DNA of 64,000 bases from Fuerstiella sp. (GTDB lineage: Bacteria; Planctomycetota; Planctomycetia; Planctomycetales; Planctomycetaceae). The translations under genes were made by a program, and so were the position numbers. The notes below the pieces were generated by a model. It worked only from the letters and a program-made list of their open reading frames with translations. It did not search any database and had not been told where the DNA came from. Shown here in pieces: positions 56,189-64,000 of the stretch. The stretch is from contig JAKVAY010000048.1 of NCBI GenBank assembly GCA_022447185.1, forward strand, positions 25,037 through 89,036. The letters are read 5' to 3'. Each line of letters opens with the position of its first letter. Position 1 is the stretch's first letter.

Positions 56189-57517
56189 ATGCTAAACCTG
56201 TTGCCGCAACGCATGATGGACTGTGAGAAAACAGACCGTCGACGTTTTCTGCTTGAGGTTGGGAGCTTGAGTGGCTTAGGGCTGACTTTGCCACAACTGC
56301 TCCGCGGACATGCGGTCAGCGCGGCCGACACACCCGACCGAACAGATGTGAACTGCATCCTGGTGTGGACCCGCGGTGGGACCAGCCATCACGATACACT
56401 TGACCCGAAACCAGACGCTCGCGCTGAGATTCGCGGAGAGTTCAACGCCATTGACACCGCGCTGCCTGGTGTTCATTTCACCGACATGGTTCCCCATTTC
56501 GCGAAGCATGCAGACAAATATGCGGTGGTCCGTAATCTCAATTCAATTAACGGAGCCCACGGGACGGCCGACGCGATCATGATGTCAGGATGGCAAATGA
56601 ATCCGACCGTAACGTATCCCTGTTATGGGTCAGTGATTGCAAAACACCGCGCCGATCGCAACAACATGCCGCCCTTTGTTCAATTGGGTAACGAAGTCGA
56701 TCGCAAATTCCTTGGTGGCACCGCGGGATATCTTGGCATCGGGCACAATCCGTTTGAAATCCACTCAAACCCCGCAGAAGCCGAATTCAGCGTGCGCGAT
56801 CTCACTCCACCAGGTGGTATGAATCTGGCTCGTGTTAATCTGCGGAGGGATGCCCTGCGGGCGATCGACCGTTTTCAGCGAGACCTCGAAAAGCGACCCG
56901 GTGTGCTGCAGGCATTTGACAAGTACTATGAGAATGCCTTCAACATGGTGACATCACCGGCCACACAGCGGGCCTTTGATCTGGAGCAGGAATCCGTCAG
57001 CACACGCGACGCGTACGGTCGCACGCGATTCGGACAGAGTTGCCTGCTGGCTCGACGATTGATCCAGGCCGGCACACGGTTTGTCACGGTCAGTGATGGC
57101 GACTGGGACACGCACCGGGATAATTTTTCCCGACTTCGTAAGCTGCTGCCTCCGGTTGACCAGGGCTTCACGGCACTGCTGGTCGATCTCAAACAACGAG
57201 GCCTGCTTGAAAATACCCTGGTTGTATGGCTCACGGACTTTGGTCGCACGCCGACAATCAATCCGGCTGCGGGACGAGATCACTGGGCATCCGCCGGTAT
57301 CGCTGTGTTCGCCGGAGCAGACACTCCTGTGGGCACGATCGTTGGTCAGACAGATGCAACGGGAGCCCAATGTGTCGACAGGGAATACTATCCCCGTGAC
57401 ATTGCTGCCACGATTTATCACAAACTGGGCATCCCTCTCAATACAACACACGTGATCGGCAACGGCCGCCCCATGCGACTTTGTGAAGGCACGCCGATCG
57501 AGGAATTGATGTTGTGA
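56189..57517 (+). CDS. DUF1501 protein, partner of the DUF1549/DUF1553 protein
   Basis: A 442-residue DUF1501 protein. The leader DRRRFLLEVGSLSGLGLTL is of the Tat type. Motifs: VWTRGGTSHHDTLDPKPDA, IRGEF, DGDWDTHRDNFS, VVWLTDFGRTPTINPAAGRDHW. It is the usual companion of the upstream protein, which it follows after 71 bases with AAAGG before the ATG. Its stop overlaps the GTG of the next gene (GTGA). The fold is related to alkaline phosphatase/sulfatase, but whether it is an enzyme is not known. Confidence 0.92.
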   Translation: MLNLLPQRMMDCEKTDRRRFLLEVGSLSGLGLTLPQLLRGHAVSAADTPDRTDVNCILVWTRGGTSHHDTLDPKPDARAEIRGEFNAIDTALPGVHFTDMVPHFAKHADKYAVVRNLNSINGAHGTADAIMMSGWQMNPTVTYPCYGSVIAKHRADRNNMPPFVQLGNEVDRKFLGGTAGYLGIGHNPFEIHSNPAEAEFSVRDLTPPGGMNLARVNLRRDALRAIDRFQRDLEKRPGVLQAFDKYYENAFNMVTSPATQRAFDLEQESVSTRDAYGRTRFGQSCLLARRLIQAGTRFVTVSDGDWDTHRDNFSRLRKLLPPVDQGFTALLVDLKQRGLLENTLVVWLTDFGRTPTINPAAGRDHWASAGIAVFAGADTPVGTIVGQTDATGAQCVDREYYPRDIAATIYHKLGIPLNTTHVIGNGRPMRLCEGTPIEELML

Positions 57518-59616
57518 GAGGCCATGCGATCAGGTCCGTCGTCAGCCATCTCTGCGACTCTCGGTCAGACTATCCGGGACAACATCTGTCAATCCACTGC
57601 AATCACACAGGCTGCAGTCGCAGATGGAGTTCGGCCAGGACACACGAGACCGGTGACACAACAAATGACGAAAGAAGTGGAATTTCCCGGCTTGTGATCA
57701 TCGGGCTTGTTTTGCACTTCAGTGCCGCTTTCGTCAGTGCTGAATCGAAGATCAGCTTTCGCCAGTTGACACGAACCTTCCCGATTGCTGTGCAGCAGGG
57801 TTCGACCGCCGCAGTCGAAGTTTCGTCAAATTTCACACTCAATGACTCGCATTCTGTTTTCTTTGCTCCGGCCGGACCTGAAATGGAGCTTGCCGAGACC
57901 GAAGCAAAACCCGATGAATGGAAGGACCCGGCGGAAAGTGACATTGGTACACCGTTCGCATTTCGTGTCTGTGTTCCGCAGGACCAGCCGACCGGCATCT
58001 ACGAATATCGCATCGCAACTGATCAGTCCGTATCCAGTATCGCGCATCTCGTCGTTACAGAATATCCAGTCATCGTTGAATCGGACAACAACAACGACAC
58101 TCCGGCAACAGCGCAAAAGGTTTCAGTGCCGTCCGCCGTCTGTGGGACGGTCGCAAACTTTGAAGACGTCGACTACTACCGGATTCACGGCAAAAAAGGT
58201 CAGCAGCTGATCTGTCAGATTTTTGCTCAGCGCGTGACACGTGCGATCCACTGTATGGCCATCCGGTATCCCAAGATCCATCTGATGGACTCAATACTCA
58301 CGCTTTACGATTCCACCGGACGAGTCGTCGCACTGAATGACAACCATATCGGCGGGGACGCACTGCTGCGTCTGACACTGCCGTACACGGGAGATTTCAT
58401 TCTTGAAGTGCGCGACACACGATTCTCCGGAGACCCTCGCTATGTCTATTGCGTTGAGTTCACACATACGACACCGCAGTCGGGAATTCCCTCAGACGCG
58501 GCCTATCAGGATTCGCCTGGAACAAGCCCGCAGTCGGCGTCCACGATCTCGTTTCCCGACCGTATCTCCGGTCAATTCGCCGAGCCCGGTCAAAGTCATT
58601 ACTACGCTTTCACCGCTCTCAAAAACAATTTTTACCGCTTTGAGGTACACTCACAACGTCTTGGCTTCTCCCTGGACAGTGTTCTGACAGTGTCCGACGG
58701 CAGTGGTACCCAACTTTCCACCGGTGACGACAGCCATTTCACTAAAGACGCGCAACTGTACTTCCAGGCGCCGGAAAATGCCGCTTACACCGTGGCGGTG
58801 CGTGACCTGAACGGACGCTGCGGTGATCGTTTCCAGTATCAATTGAGCGCAGAACTCAGCGGACCCGATTTCGAGATTCATGGTGAATACTACTACGGCA
58901 TGCTGGCACCCGGCGGGCAGGCGATCTGGTTTGTAAAACTCAAACGACTGAACGGGTTTGATGGTCCGGTAAAGATGCAGGTCGAAGGCCTGCCGCAGGG
59001 AGTGACATTCACTCCCGTCACGATCCCGTCGGGAATGAATCATTGCGGCCTGATTTTTACCGCCGCTGAGAACGCTCCTGTCAATGCATCGCTCGTTCGT
59101 GTCAGTGGTCGCGCCAATTTGCCAGGGAGTAACGGCCAGACCATCGATGCGGTTCGCCATGCCCATGTGACGGCTGAAATACGGAGGGCCGGCGCCAGCC
59201 GTTTTTACCGAACGCCCGTCACAACTCAACTGCTCGGTGTGACGAGGCCGCTCGATCTAACAGGAGTTACCACATCTCCAACGCAGTTGACACTGCAACG
59301 CGGAGGTACGACACAGTTCACTGTCAACATCGAGCGGAGCCCGGAATACAGCGACCAGGTGCTGCTGGATATGGCGTTTTCCTTCTTCAGCACGAAGTAC
59401 GGGGAACAGTTGCCACCAGGTGTCAAAATGTCACCGGACAGCAAAACAAAACTCACCGGCGATGATCTGGAAGCGACAATCGTACTTGAAGCAACTCCCG
59501 AAGCGCTGGCCGTCCACCGGCTGCCGATTGCTGCACTGGCCCGCGTTCCCATCACGTATTCGATCATGACCAACTACGCATCGAACCCAATGTATCTGAC
59601 TGTTGAAGACGATTGA
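57514..59616 (+). CDS. Exported protein with PPC (pre-peptidase C-terminal-like) domains
   Basis: Up to 700 residues. GTG 57514 overlaps the DUF1501 stop, but the export signal only begins near residue 59 (RLVIIGLVLHFSAAFVSA), so the first 58 residues may not be translated; an in-frame GTG at 57694 lies at the signal but leaves almost no basic end. The body holds two PPC-like jelly-roll regions: VCGTVANFEDVDYYRIHGKKG with SILTLYDSTGRVVALND, and ISGQFAEPGQSHYYAF with DSVLTVSDGSGTQLSTGDD. A beta-rich C-terminal part follows. PPC domains commonly bind or anchor in secreted proteins. It is the third gene of the operon. Confidence 0.85.
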   Translation: MRGHAIRSVVSHLCDSRSDYPGQHLSIHCNHTGCSRRWSSARTHETGDTTNDERSGISRLVIIGLVLHFSAAFVSAESKISFRQLTRTFPIAVQQGSTAAVEVSSNFTLNDSHSVFFAPAGPEMELAETEAKPDEWKDPAESDIGTPFAFRVCVPQDQPTGIYEYRIATDQSVSSIAHLVVTEYPVIVESDNNNDTPATAQKVSVPSAVCGTVANFEDVDYYRIHGKKGQQLICQIFAQRVTRAIHCMAIRYPKIHLMDSILTLYDSTGRVVALNDNHIGGDALLRLTLPYTGDFILEVRDTRFSGDPRYVYCVEFTHTTPQSGIPSDAAYQDSPGTSPQSASTISFPDRISGQFAEPGQSHYYAFTALKNNFYRFEVHSQRLGFSLDSVLTVSDGSGTQLSTGDDSHFTKDAQLYFQAPENAAYTVAVRDLNGRCGDRFQYQLSAELSGPDFEIHGEYYYGMLAPGGQAIWFVKLKRLNGFDGPVKMQVEGLPQGVTFTPVTIPSGMNHCGLIFTAAENAPVNASLVRVSGRANLPGSNGQTIDAVRHAHVTAEIRRAGASRFYRTPVTTQLLGVTRPLDLTGVTTSPTQLTLQRGGTTQFTVNIERSPEYSDQVLLDMAFSFFSTKYGEQLPPGVKMSPDSKTKLTGDDLEATIVLEATPEALAVHRLPIAALARVPITYSIMTNYASNPMYLTVEDD

Positions 59617-59743
59617 CGCGTTGTCTGTGATGAAATGAAGAAGATTGTCGTCGTGTCTTTGTCAGGACGGACCTGGTGAGAACTTCAATTCCAGTCCGGC
59701 ACAGCCATTGGATGGTCATTGCACCGGAATACAAACCCGAATC

Positions 59744-61270
59744 TCATTCATAAAAGCGCAATGAATAGAGATCGGCATCTTTCATCACAAATCGCAGCCG
59801 TACCGGTTGACCGGCAAGCTCGGAAAGACTGACCGACGAGTTCCAGTTCACGGTACCGGCGATTTCATCTCCCAGGATTTCAGCGCAATCCTCAATCGTC
59901 AGACCCGGAAGCGGCATTCCGCTGAGATCCTGAACTTCGACTCGAATCGAACCCACCGCCGATGTGGCATAGTTGATTTCCAGAGTACTTCCTTCAAACG
60001 TCAACGGTCGCGTCAGAAGCTCGCCGCCGGCAAACGGTGCGTGAATTGACACCAGCCCATCTGTACGAAATGCATAGCGACGCACATGACTGGTCCACTG
60101 GCCGTTGTGGCGACTGACGTAAATCGACATTTCCTGCGGGCTGGTTGGGTGCAGCCCTCGCAGCGTGTAGTTGGATCGCGTGACCCAGTTTTCCGCACCG
60201 GGGCCAGGCCGGACGAGTGCTTCCTGGAACAATCTGTCATAGTGACTGCCCCCACGGGTGGTCATCATCACCGTGTCGGCGCAATCCTTCAGCAGCCATT
60301 TCAATGGATTCGCTGTGTCGGTCCGGAATGATCTCAAATTTGCAGCAATGGCCTGATCTCGAGTCAGCGCTGTACGATTCTGGGCGAGCCGATTGGAAAG
60401 TGCAATGAAGATGTGAGGCGCCCGGAAATACGGGGACGTCTGGTTGTTGTAGTGATGATCCGGAGACAGCAGACCATCGCTGCCGAAGGTCATTGGTTCG
60501 GGAGCTTCCCAGTTGAGCAAGTCTTTTGACGTCATGCGAGCAACACATCGACGGTTCGGATCTTCAGGATTCGGTGGCTCCACAAGGATGGCATAGCGAA
60601 TGTACAGAACGTACTGCTGCTCGGATTCCGACCAGAAGAGTGATTCCAGACCGTCGAAGGCACCGTACAGCGAAGTCTCTATGATGGGTTCGTCTCGGAG
60701 TTTACGAAACTGGAATCCATCTGCCGAAATCCAGCCAATAACCTGTGTCAGTCCCGGGGTCTCGATCAGAGTGAATGCCTTAAATCGTTCGCTGCGATTC
60801 ACATCGGGACGTGCGTCGAAAAATACTTCGGGCAGTGGTTCGGTATCTTTGACCATCAGTTCTCCGTCAATCGTGCCGACGAGGTTGTTCTGTCGGTTTC
60901 CGTCGACTTCGATCAGACCCAGTGATGGCTTGTTCCACTGGATTCCATCATGACTTTCGGCCACCGCCAGACGGTTGGCAGCACTGTAGTAGAGCAAAAA
61001 ACGGTGTCGGTCCCTGATCACCGAAAGGCCCATGTGAATTCGTTTTTCCCAGGGCTGATCCAGTGCCACTGAAACTTCGGCGGGCCGAGGGTGATGCAGT
61101 TGAAAGCGAGTCCCCTGAATTTTTTCCACCAGAAACCGGTCTACAAACAATTCGCGGCGGGATCCGATGTGCTGAACCCCGGACTTATCCGCCGCCAGCG
61201 ATTGATGAGTTGTCATCAGTGTCAGCAACCAGCCTCCTGCCACGATGAAGTTTGCTCGTATCTCACTCAT
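59744..61270 (-). CDS. Secreted GH43/GH32-like five-bladed propeller protein
   Basis: A 508-residue protein with signal peptide MSEIRANFIVAGGWLLTLMT. After GSRRELFVDRFLVEKIQG, an opening shared by many planctomycete proteins of this class, come propeller blades with HRFLLYYSAANRLAVAESHDGIQWNKPSLG, DGLESLFWSESEQQYVLYIR and MTSKDLLNWEAPEP. This is the layout of glycoside hydrolase family 43/32-type domains. The C-terminal 120 residues form a beta-sandwich (GELLTRPLTFEGSTLEINY). Catalytic acids were not assigned, so activity on sugars is inferred, not shown. It is convergent with the PPC gene. Confidence 0.8.
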   Translation of the reverse strand: MSEIRANFIVAGGWLLTLMTTHQSLAADKSGVQHIGSRRELFVDRFLVEKIQGTRFQLHHPRPAEVSVALDQPWEKRIHMGLSVIRDRHRFLLYYSAANRLAVAESHDGIQWNKPSLGLIEVDGNRQNNLVGTIDGELMVKDTEPLPEVFFDARPDVNRSERFKAFTLIETPGLTQVIGWISADGFQFRKLRDEPIIETSLYGAFDGLESLFWSESEQQYVLYIRYAILVEPPNPEDPNRRCVARMTSKDLLNWEAPEPMTFGSDGLLSPDHHYNNQTSPYFRAPHIFIALSNRLAQNRTALTRDQAIAANLRSFRTDTANPLKWLLKDCADTVMMTTRGGSHYDRLFQEALVRPGPGAENWVTRSNYTLRGLHPTSPQEMSIYVSRHNGQWTSHVRRYAFRTDGLVSIHAPFAGGELLTRPLTFEGSTLEINYATSAVGSIRVEVQDLSGMPLPGLTIEDCAEILGDEIAGTVNWNSSVSLSELAGQPVRLRFVMKDADLYSLRFYE

Positions 61271-61787
61271 TTTGTTTGTGCTTTTCCAAATTCAGATGGT
61301 CGTCAGCCCCTGCGCTATCAGAGCATATCATGGGCAATCACTGTGAACGACGGTTTCTCGAACGAAGCACTATCGAACGTTGCTGTTCGGTCCGCGGTAC
61401 AATCGTTGCCGATGTTTTGAATGCGTGGTCATGCCACTTGTCGATACGCAATTCCACACTTTCCGTTAATGACGCTTCAACGCTCCAGTGAAATCTGCCG
61501 CTCCGATCAGTTTGACAATGCCAGGAATTCCTAACAATACAGTCACCACTGATCGGCTCCCCGCTGTTATCGACGGACTACTTTTGCGTTTCGATGCAAT
61601 TGAGGATAGTGTTTAACAATGTATCCTGAAGTCGCGCTTGTTGAGGAAGGCCAGGCGGCACCGAAAACAAAATTAACGGCTGAGCAAATACATTCTGGAC
61701 TCGCCTTGACATCAAATAACCGACTGAATCCACGTTGAAGCCCGCCAGGAACAGACAATATTCAGAGGTTCCGAGGAAACCCCGGCA
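61271..61787. other. Divergent gap, no feature seen
   Basis: 517 bases between two divergent secreted-protein genes. No supported open frame or terminator. An AT-rich patch (about 61600-61625) may be part of a promoter, but no boxes are convincing. Confidence 0.4.
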
Positions 61788-63101
61788 ATGGACCGACGTT
61801 TTCAATTACTGGTCGCCGTGACAGCTTTAGCGGTCGTCATTCCACAATCAACAGATGCGCAGGAATGGACTCGCTTCCGAGGTCCCAATGGAACCGGAAT
61901 TTCCGAGGCAGAATCGATTCCCACGAAGTGGACCGAGGCCGACTACAACTGGAAGATCGACTTGCCAGGCATCGGCCATGCCTCACCCGTTTTGTGGGGA
62001 GAAAAGATTTTCATCCACACTGCAGACATTTTGAACGGAACACGACCTGCCACGGCAGAAAGTGAGACTGCAACTCGCTCGGTCATGTGTTTGCACGCAT
62101 CGGACGGCAGGACCTTATGGAAGAAATCCTTTCCTTCAACCTTAGCGAAAGGTTACCGAGTCCGCGCACAAAACAGTCTGGCATCCTCCACGCCGGTGGT
62201 GGATACGAAGCACGTCTATACCGCCTGGTCACAGGGAGACGCCACGACTCTGAAAGTGTTCACGCATGACGGTGAATTGGTCTGGGAAAGGGAACTTGGC
62301 CCCTACCTGAGTGGACACGGATTCTGCACCTCACCAATCGTTTTCGATAATCTCGTCATTTTGCAGCTGCACCAGCGTCTGCCGAGGGATGAGGATCCCG
62401 TGGAGTCAACGGAGAGCCGTGTGATCGCTCTTGACTGCAAAACAGGACAGACGGTGTGGAAGACAGCTCGGGAGAATTCACTTAGTGCGACACATGCAGT
62501 GCCGTTCCTCTACACACGAACTGATGGGTCAGTTGAGTTGGTGGTGAGTTCTCGCAAGTACGGAATCACGGCATACAATCCTCGAACCGGTGCAGTCAAC
62601 TGGTCACTGGAGTCTTTGGACAGACGCCCGATCGGTTCACCGATTTCCGCATCGGGCCTGGTCTTTGGAACGTCCGGATCAGGATCAGGTCGCGATGAGA
62701 ACAAGGTCGTCGCCGTGCGCCCTGGTCCGTCTCCCGAACTTGTCTACGAAGTGAAAAAACATGTCCCCTATGTTCCGACATTGATTGCCAAAGACGACCT
62801 GGTTTTTCTGTGGTGTGACAAGGGGGGAATTGTCACCTGTATCGACGGCCCCAGCGGTGAGGTCCACTGGAAGGAACGAGTGGGAGGTGATTTCTTTTCG
62901 TCGCCGATCATCATTGGTGATCGAATTTTCTGTACTGACGTCCAGGGAACCACCGTCGTGCTGGCAGCGAGTCAGGACTATCGGCTTCTTGCGAAGAACC
63001 GATTACGGGACAACATGCACGCGTCTCCGGCGGTTGCCGGGGGACGTCTCTACCTGCGGACATTTCACCACCTGATTTCGCTGGGCGGGAAGAAAAGGTA
63101 A
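61788..63101 (+). CDS. Secreted PQQ-type beta-propeller protein
   Basis: A 437-residue protein with signal peptide MDRRFQLLVAVTALAVVIPQ, mature start near DAQ/EWTRFRGPNGTG. Repeats of the PQQ/quinoprotein propeller type run through it: VMCLHASDGRTLWKKSF, LKVFTHDGELVWERELG, VIALDCKTGQTVWKTAR, ITAYNPRTGAVNWSLES and VTCIDGPSGEVHWKERVG. WRGxNGxG openings are common in planctomycete PQQ-like proteins. It probably serves as a periplasmic scaffold or dehydrogenase-like protein; no PQQ catalytic residues were identified. GAGGA lies about 10 bases before the ATG. Confidence 0.88.
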   Translation: MDRRFQLLVAVTALAVVIPQSTDAQEWTRFRGPNGTGISEAESIPTKWTEADYNWKIDLPGIGHASPVLWGEKIFIHTADILNGTRPATAESETATRSVMCLHASDGRTLWKKSFPSTLAKGYRVRAQNSLASSTPVVDTKHVYTAWSQGDATTLKVFTHDGELVWERELGPYLSGHGFCTSPIVFDNLVILQLHQRLPRDEDPVESTESRVIALDCKTGQTVWKTARENSLSATHAVPFLYTRTDGSVELVVSSRKYGITAYNPRTGAVNWSLESLDRRPIGSPISASGLVFGTSGSGSGRDENKVVAVRPGPSPELVYEVKKHVPYVPTLIAKDDLVFLWCDKGGIVTCIDGPSGEVHWKERVGGDFFSSPIIIGDRIFCTDVQGTTVVLAASQDYRLLAKNRLRDNMHASPAVAGGRLYLRTFHHLISLGGKKR

Positions 63102-63289
63102 TTGGAAACTCAGCCAGCCGAATCTGATCGCATTCATCCAACTGGATGACCTGTCGGATATCCAGTGCGACCCCCTGATAATGATCGCCACCGCATTGAC
63201 TGTAGTCCTTTCCGAATCCATTCACTAAAGAACGTGATACACTGTTGTCAGGTCACGTGTCATCTTTCGGGATGGACTGATCGATCGTC

Positions 63290-64000
63290 ATGAAACAACT
63301 TCTGACTGGTCTTGCGTGTCTGGGATTCTGCCTGGGTTCCCGTCTCCTGGCGGAAGAACCTCATTCGGGCGTTGAGGAATCAGAAATCCGCACTGCCATC
63401 GAATGTGCTATTCCGTTGCTGGAGAAAGCTTCTGCCGGCTCCGCAGAGCAACGTGAGTGTTTTAGCTGTCACAGCCAGGCCATGCCCGTACTCGTACTGA
63501 CCAAAGCACAACAACTGGGATTCGTTGTCGACCGTGACAACCTGCGGCGACAGCTTGACCACACGTTTGCACATCTGAAAAGAGGATCCGGGAAATACAA
63601 AGAAGGCCAGGGGCAGGGCGGCAAAGTGGTCACTGCTGGTTACGCTCTCTGGACACTGGACGCAGGTGGCCATCAATCCGACGAAATCACAAGCGTCGTA
63701 ACCGGTTTTTTGCTCGATTACCAGAAAGACAGCAACCACTGGCATCACGCCAGCAAGCGGCCACCGTCATCCGGGAGTCCGTTCATGACCAGCTATATCG
63801 CGATACGTGGACTGGACTCATTCGGTACCACAGAACAGGGTGAACGGATTTCTCAGCGGCGTGCGGCATTGCGGGAGTGGCTGAACAATACGGCCCCGAA
63901 AGACACCGAAGATCACGTGTTTCGCCTGCGTCTGCTGTCATCGATGCACCACACACGAAATCAGCTGGAGCAGGCCGGCGACGAGTTACTGGCGTTGCAA
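63290..64000 (+). CDS. Secreted cytochrome/terpenoid-cyclase-fold protein, N-terminal part (runs off the right edge)
   Basis: 237 codons are visible from ATG 63290. A signal peptide (MKQLLTGLACLGFCLGSRLLA) is followed by ECFSCHSQAMPVLV with a CxxCH haem-binding motif (C57, C60, H61). After it, helix repeats such as VVTAGYALWTLDAGGHQ, SNHWHHASKRPPSSGSPFMTS and YIAIRGLDSFG resemble the squalene-hopene-cyclase/prenyltransferase alpha-alpha barrel fold found in planctomycete proteins with the same CxxCH. Covalent haem and function are inferred. The C-terminus is beyond the window. Confidence 0.8.
   Translation, partial: MKQLLTGLACLGFCLGSRLLAEEPHSGVEESEIRTAIECAIPLLEKASAGSAEQRECFSCHSQAMPVLVLTKAQQLGFVVDRDNLRRQLDHTFAHLKRGSGKYKEGQGQGGKVVTAGYALWTLDAGGHQSDEITSVVTGFLLDYQKDSNHWHHASKRPPSSGSPFMTSYIAIRGLDSFGTTEQGERISQRRAALREWLNNTAPKDTEDHVFRLRLLSSMHHTRNQLEQAGDELLALQ

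Overview
This window looks like a chromosomal segment of a planctomycete (Planctomycetota, probably a member of the Planctomycetales). The evidence is the gene content. There are two DUF1501 proteins with Tat-type leaders, a Big_2/DUF1549/DUF1553 'planctomycete cytochrome' protein followed by DUF1501 and PPC-domain partners, a secreted PQQ-type and an FG-GAP beta-propeller, an EF-hand esterase, and a type II secretion (T2SS) operon in the planctomycete order. Many genes lack a clear Shine-Dalgarno sequence, which also fits. I saw no tRNA or rRNA genes, no insertion sequence, no phage gene and no CRISPR array. Genes run off both ends: groEL at the left edge (minus strand), and a cytochrome-like secreted protein at the right edge.

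Layout. 1-5.0 kb: the 5' end of groEL, an FG-GAP propeller protein and an EF-hand/alpha-beta hydrolase. 5.6-12.1 kb: a peptide ABC importer with a YejABEF-like layout (lipoprotein binding protein, two permeases, fused double ATPase). 12.4-17.3 kb: a RidA-like protein, a DUF1501 protein, a pair of membrane proteins (DUF4013-like plus an unknown) and a TIGR01777 epimerase. 18.0-36.1 kb: a 2311-residue protein built of about 29 secretin N-type domains, followed by gspE-F-G-H-I-J-K-L-M. This is the most unusual part of the window. The giant gene sits where gspD should be but has no secretin barrel, and the last gene fuses a GspM/PilO-like part to a GspC/PilP-like part.

36.2-44.5 kb: a DMT permease, a membrane-bound sigma-54 activator on the minus strand and, divergent from it, a sigma-54-like promoter motif in front of a long hairpin with a T-tract (a candidate small RNA). 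Then come amtB, glnK (PII) and glgC, linking nitrogen sensing and glycogen synthesis. 44.9-50 kb: a small Gly/Tyr/Arg-rich secreted protein, an ExbD pair, a pseudo-receiver, a large exported protein, rpsT and a secreted hydrolase. 50.4-64 kb: a secreted HExxH protein, a GT-C glycosyltransferase, the DUF1549/DUF1501/PPC operon, a GH43/32-like propeller protein, a PQQ-type propeller and the truncated right-end gene.

How the parts may work together. Many products are exported beta-propellers, hydrolases or c-type haem-like proteins, as expected for a degrader of complex organic matter. The T2SS could export some of them, and the peptide importer and ammonium system would handle nitrogen. These links are inference from content and proximity.
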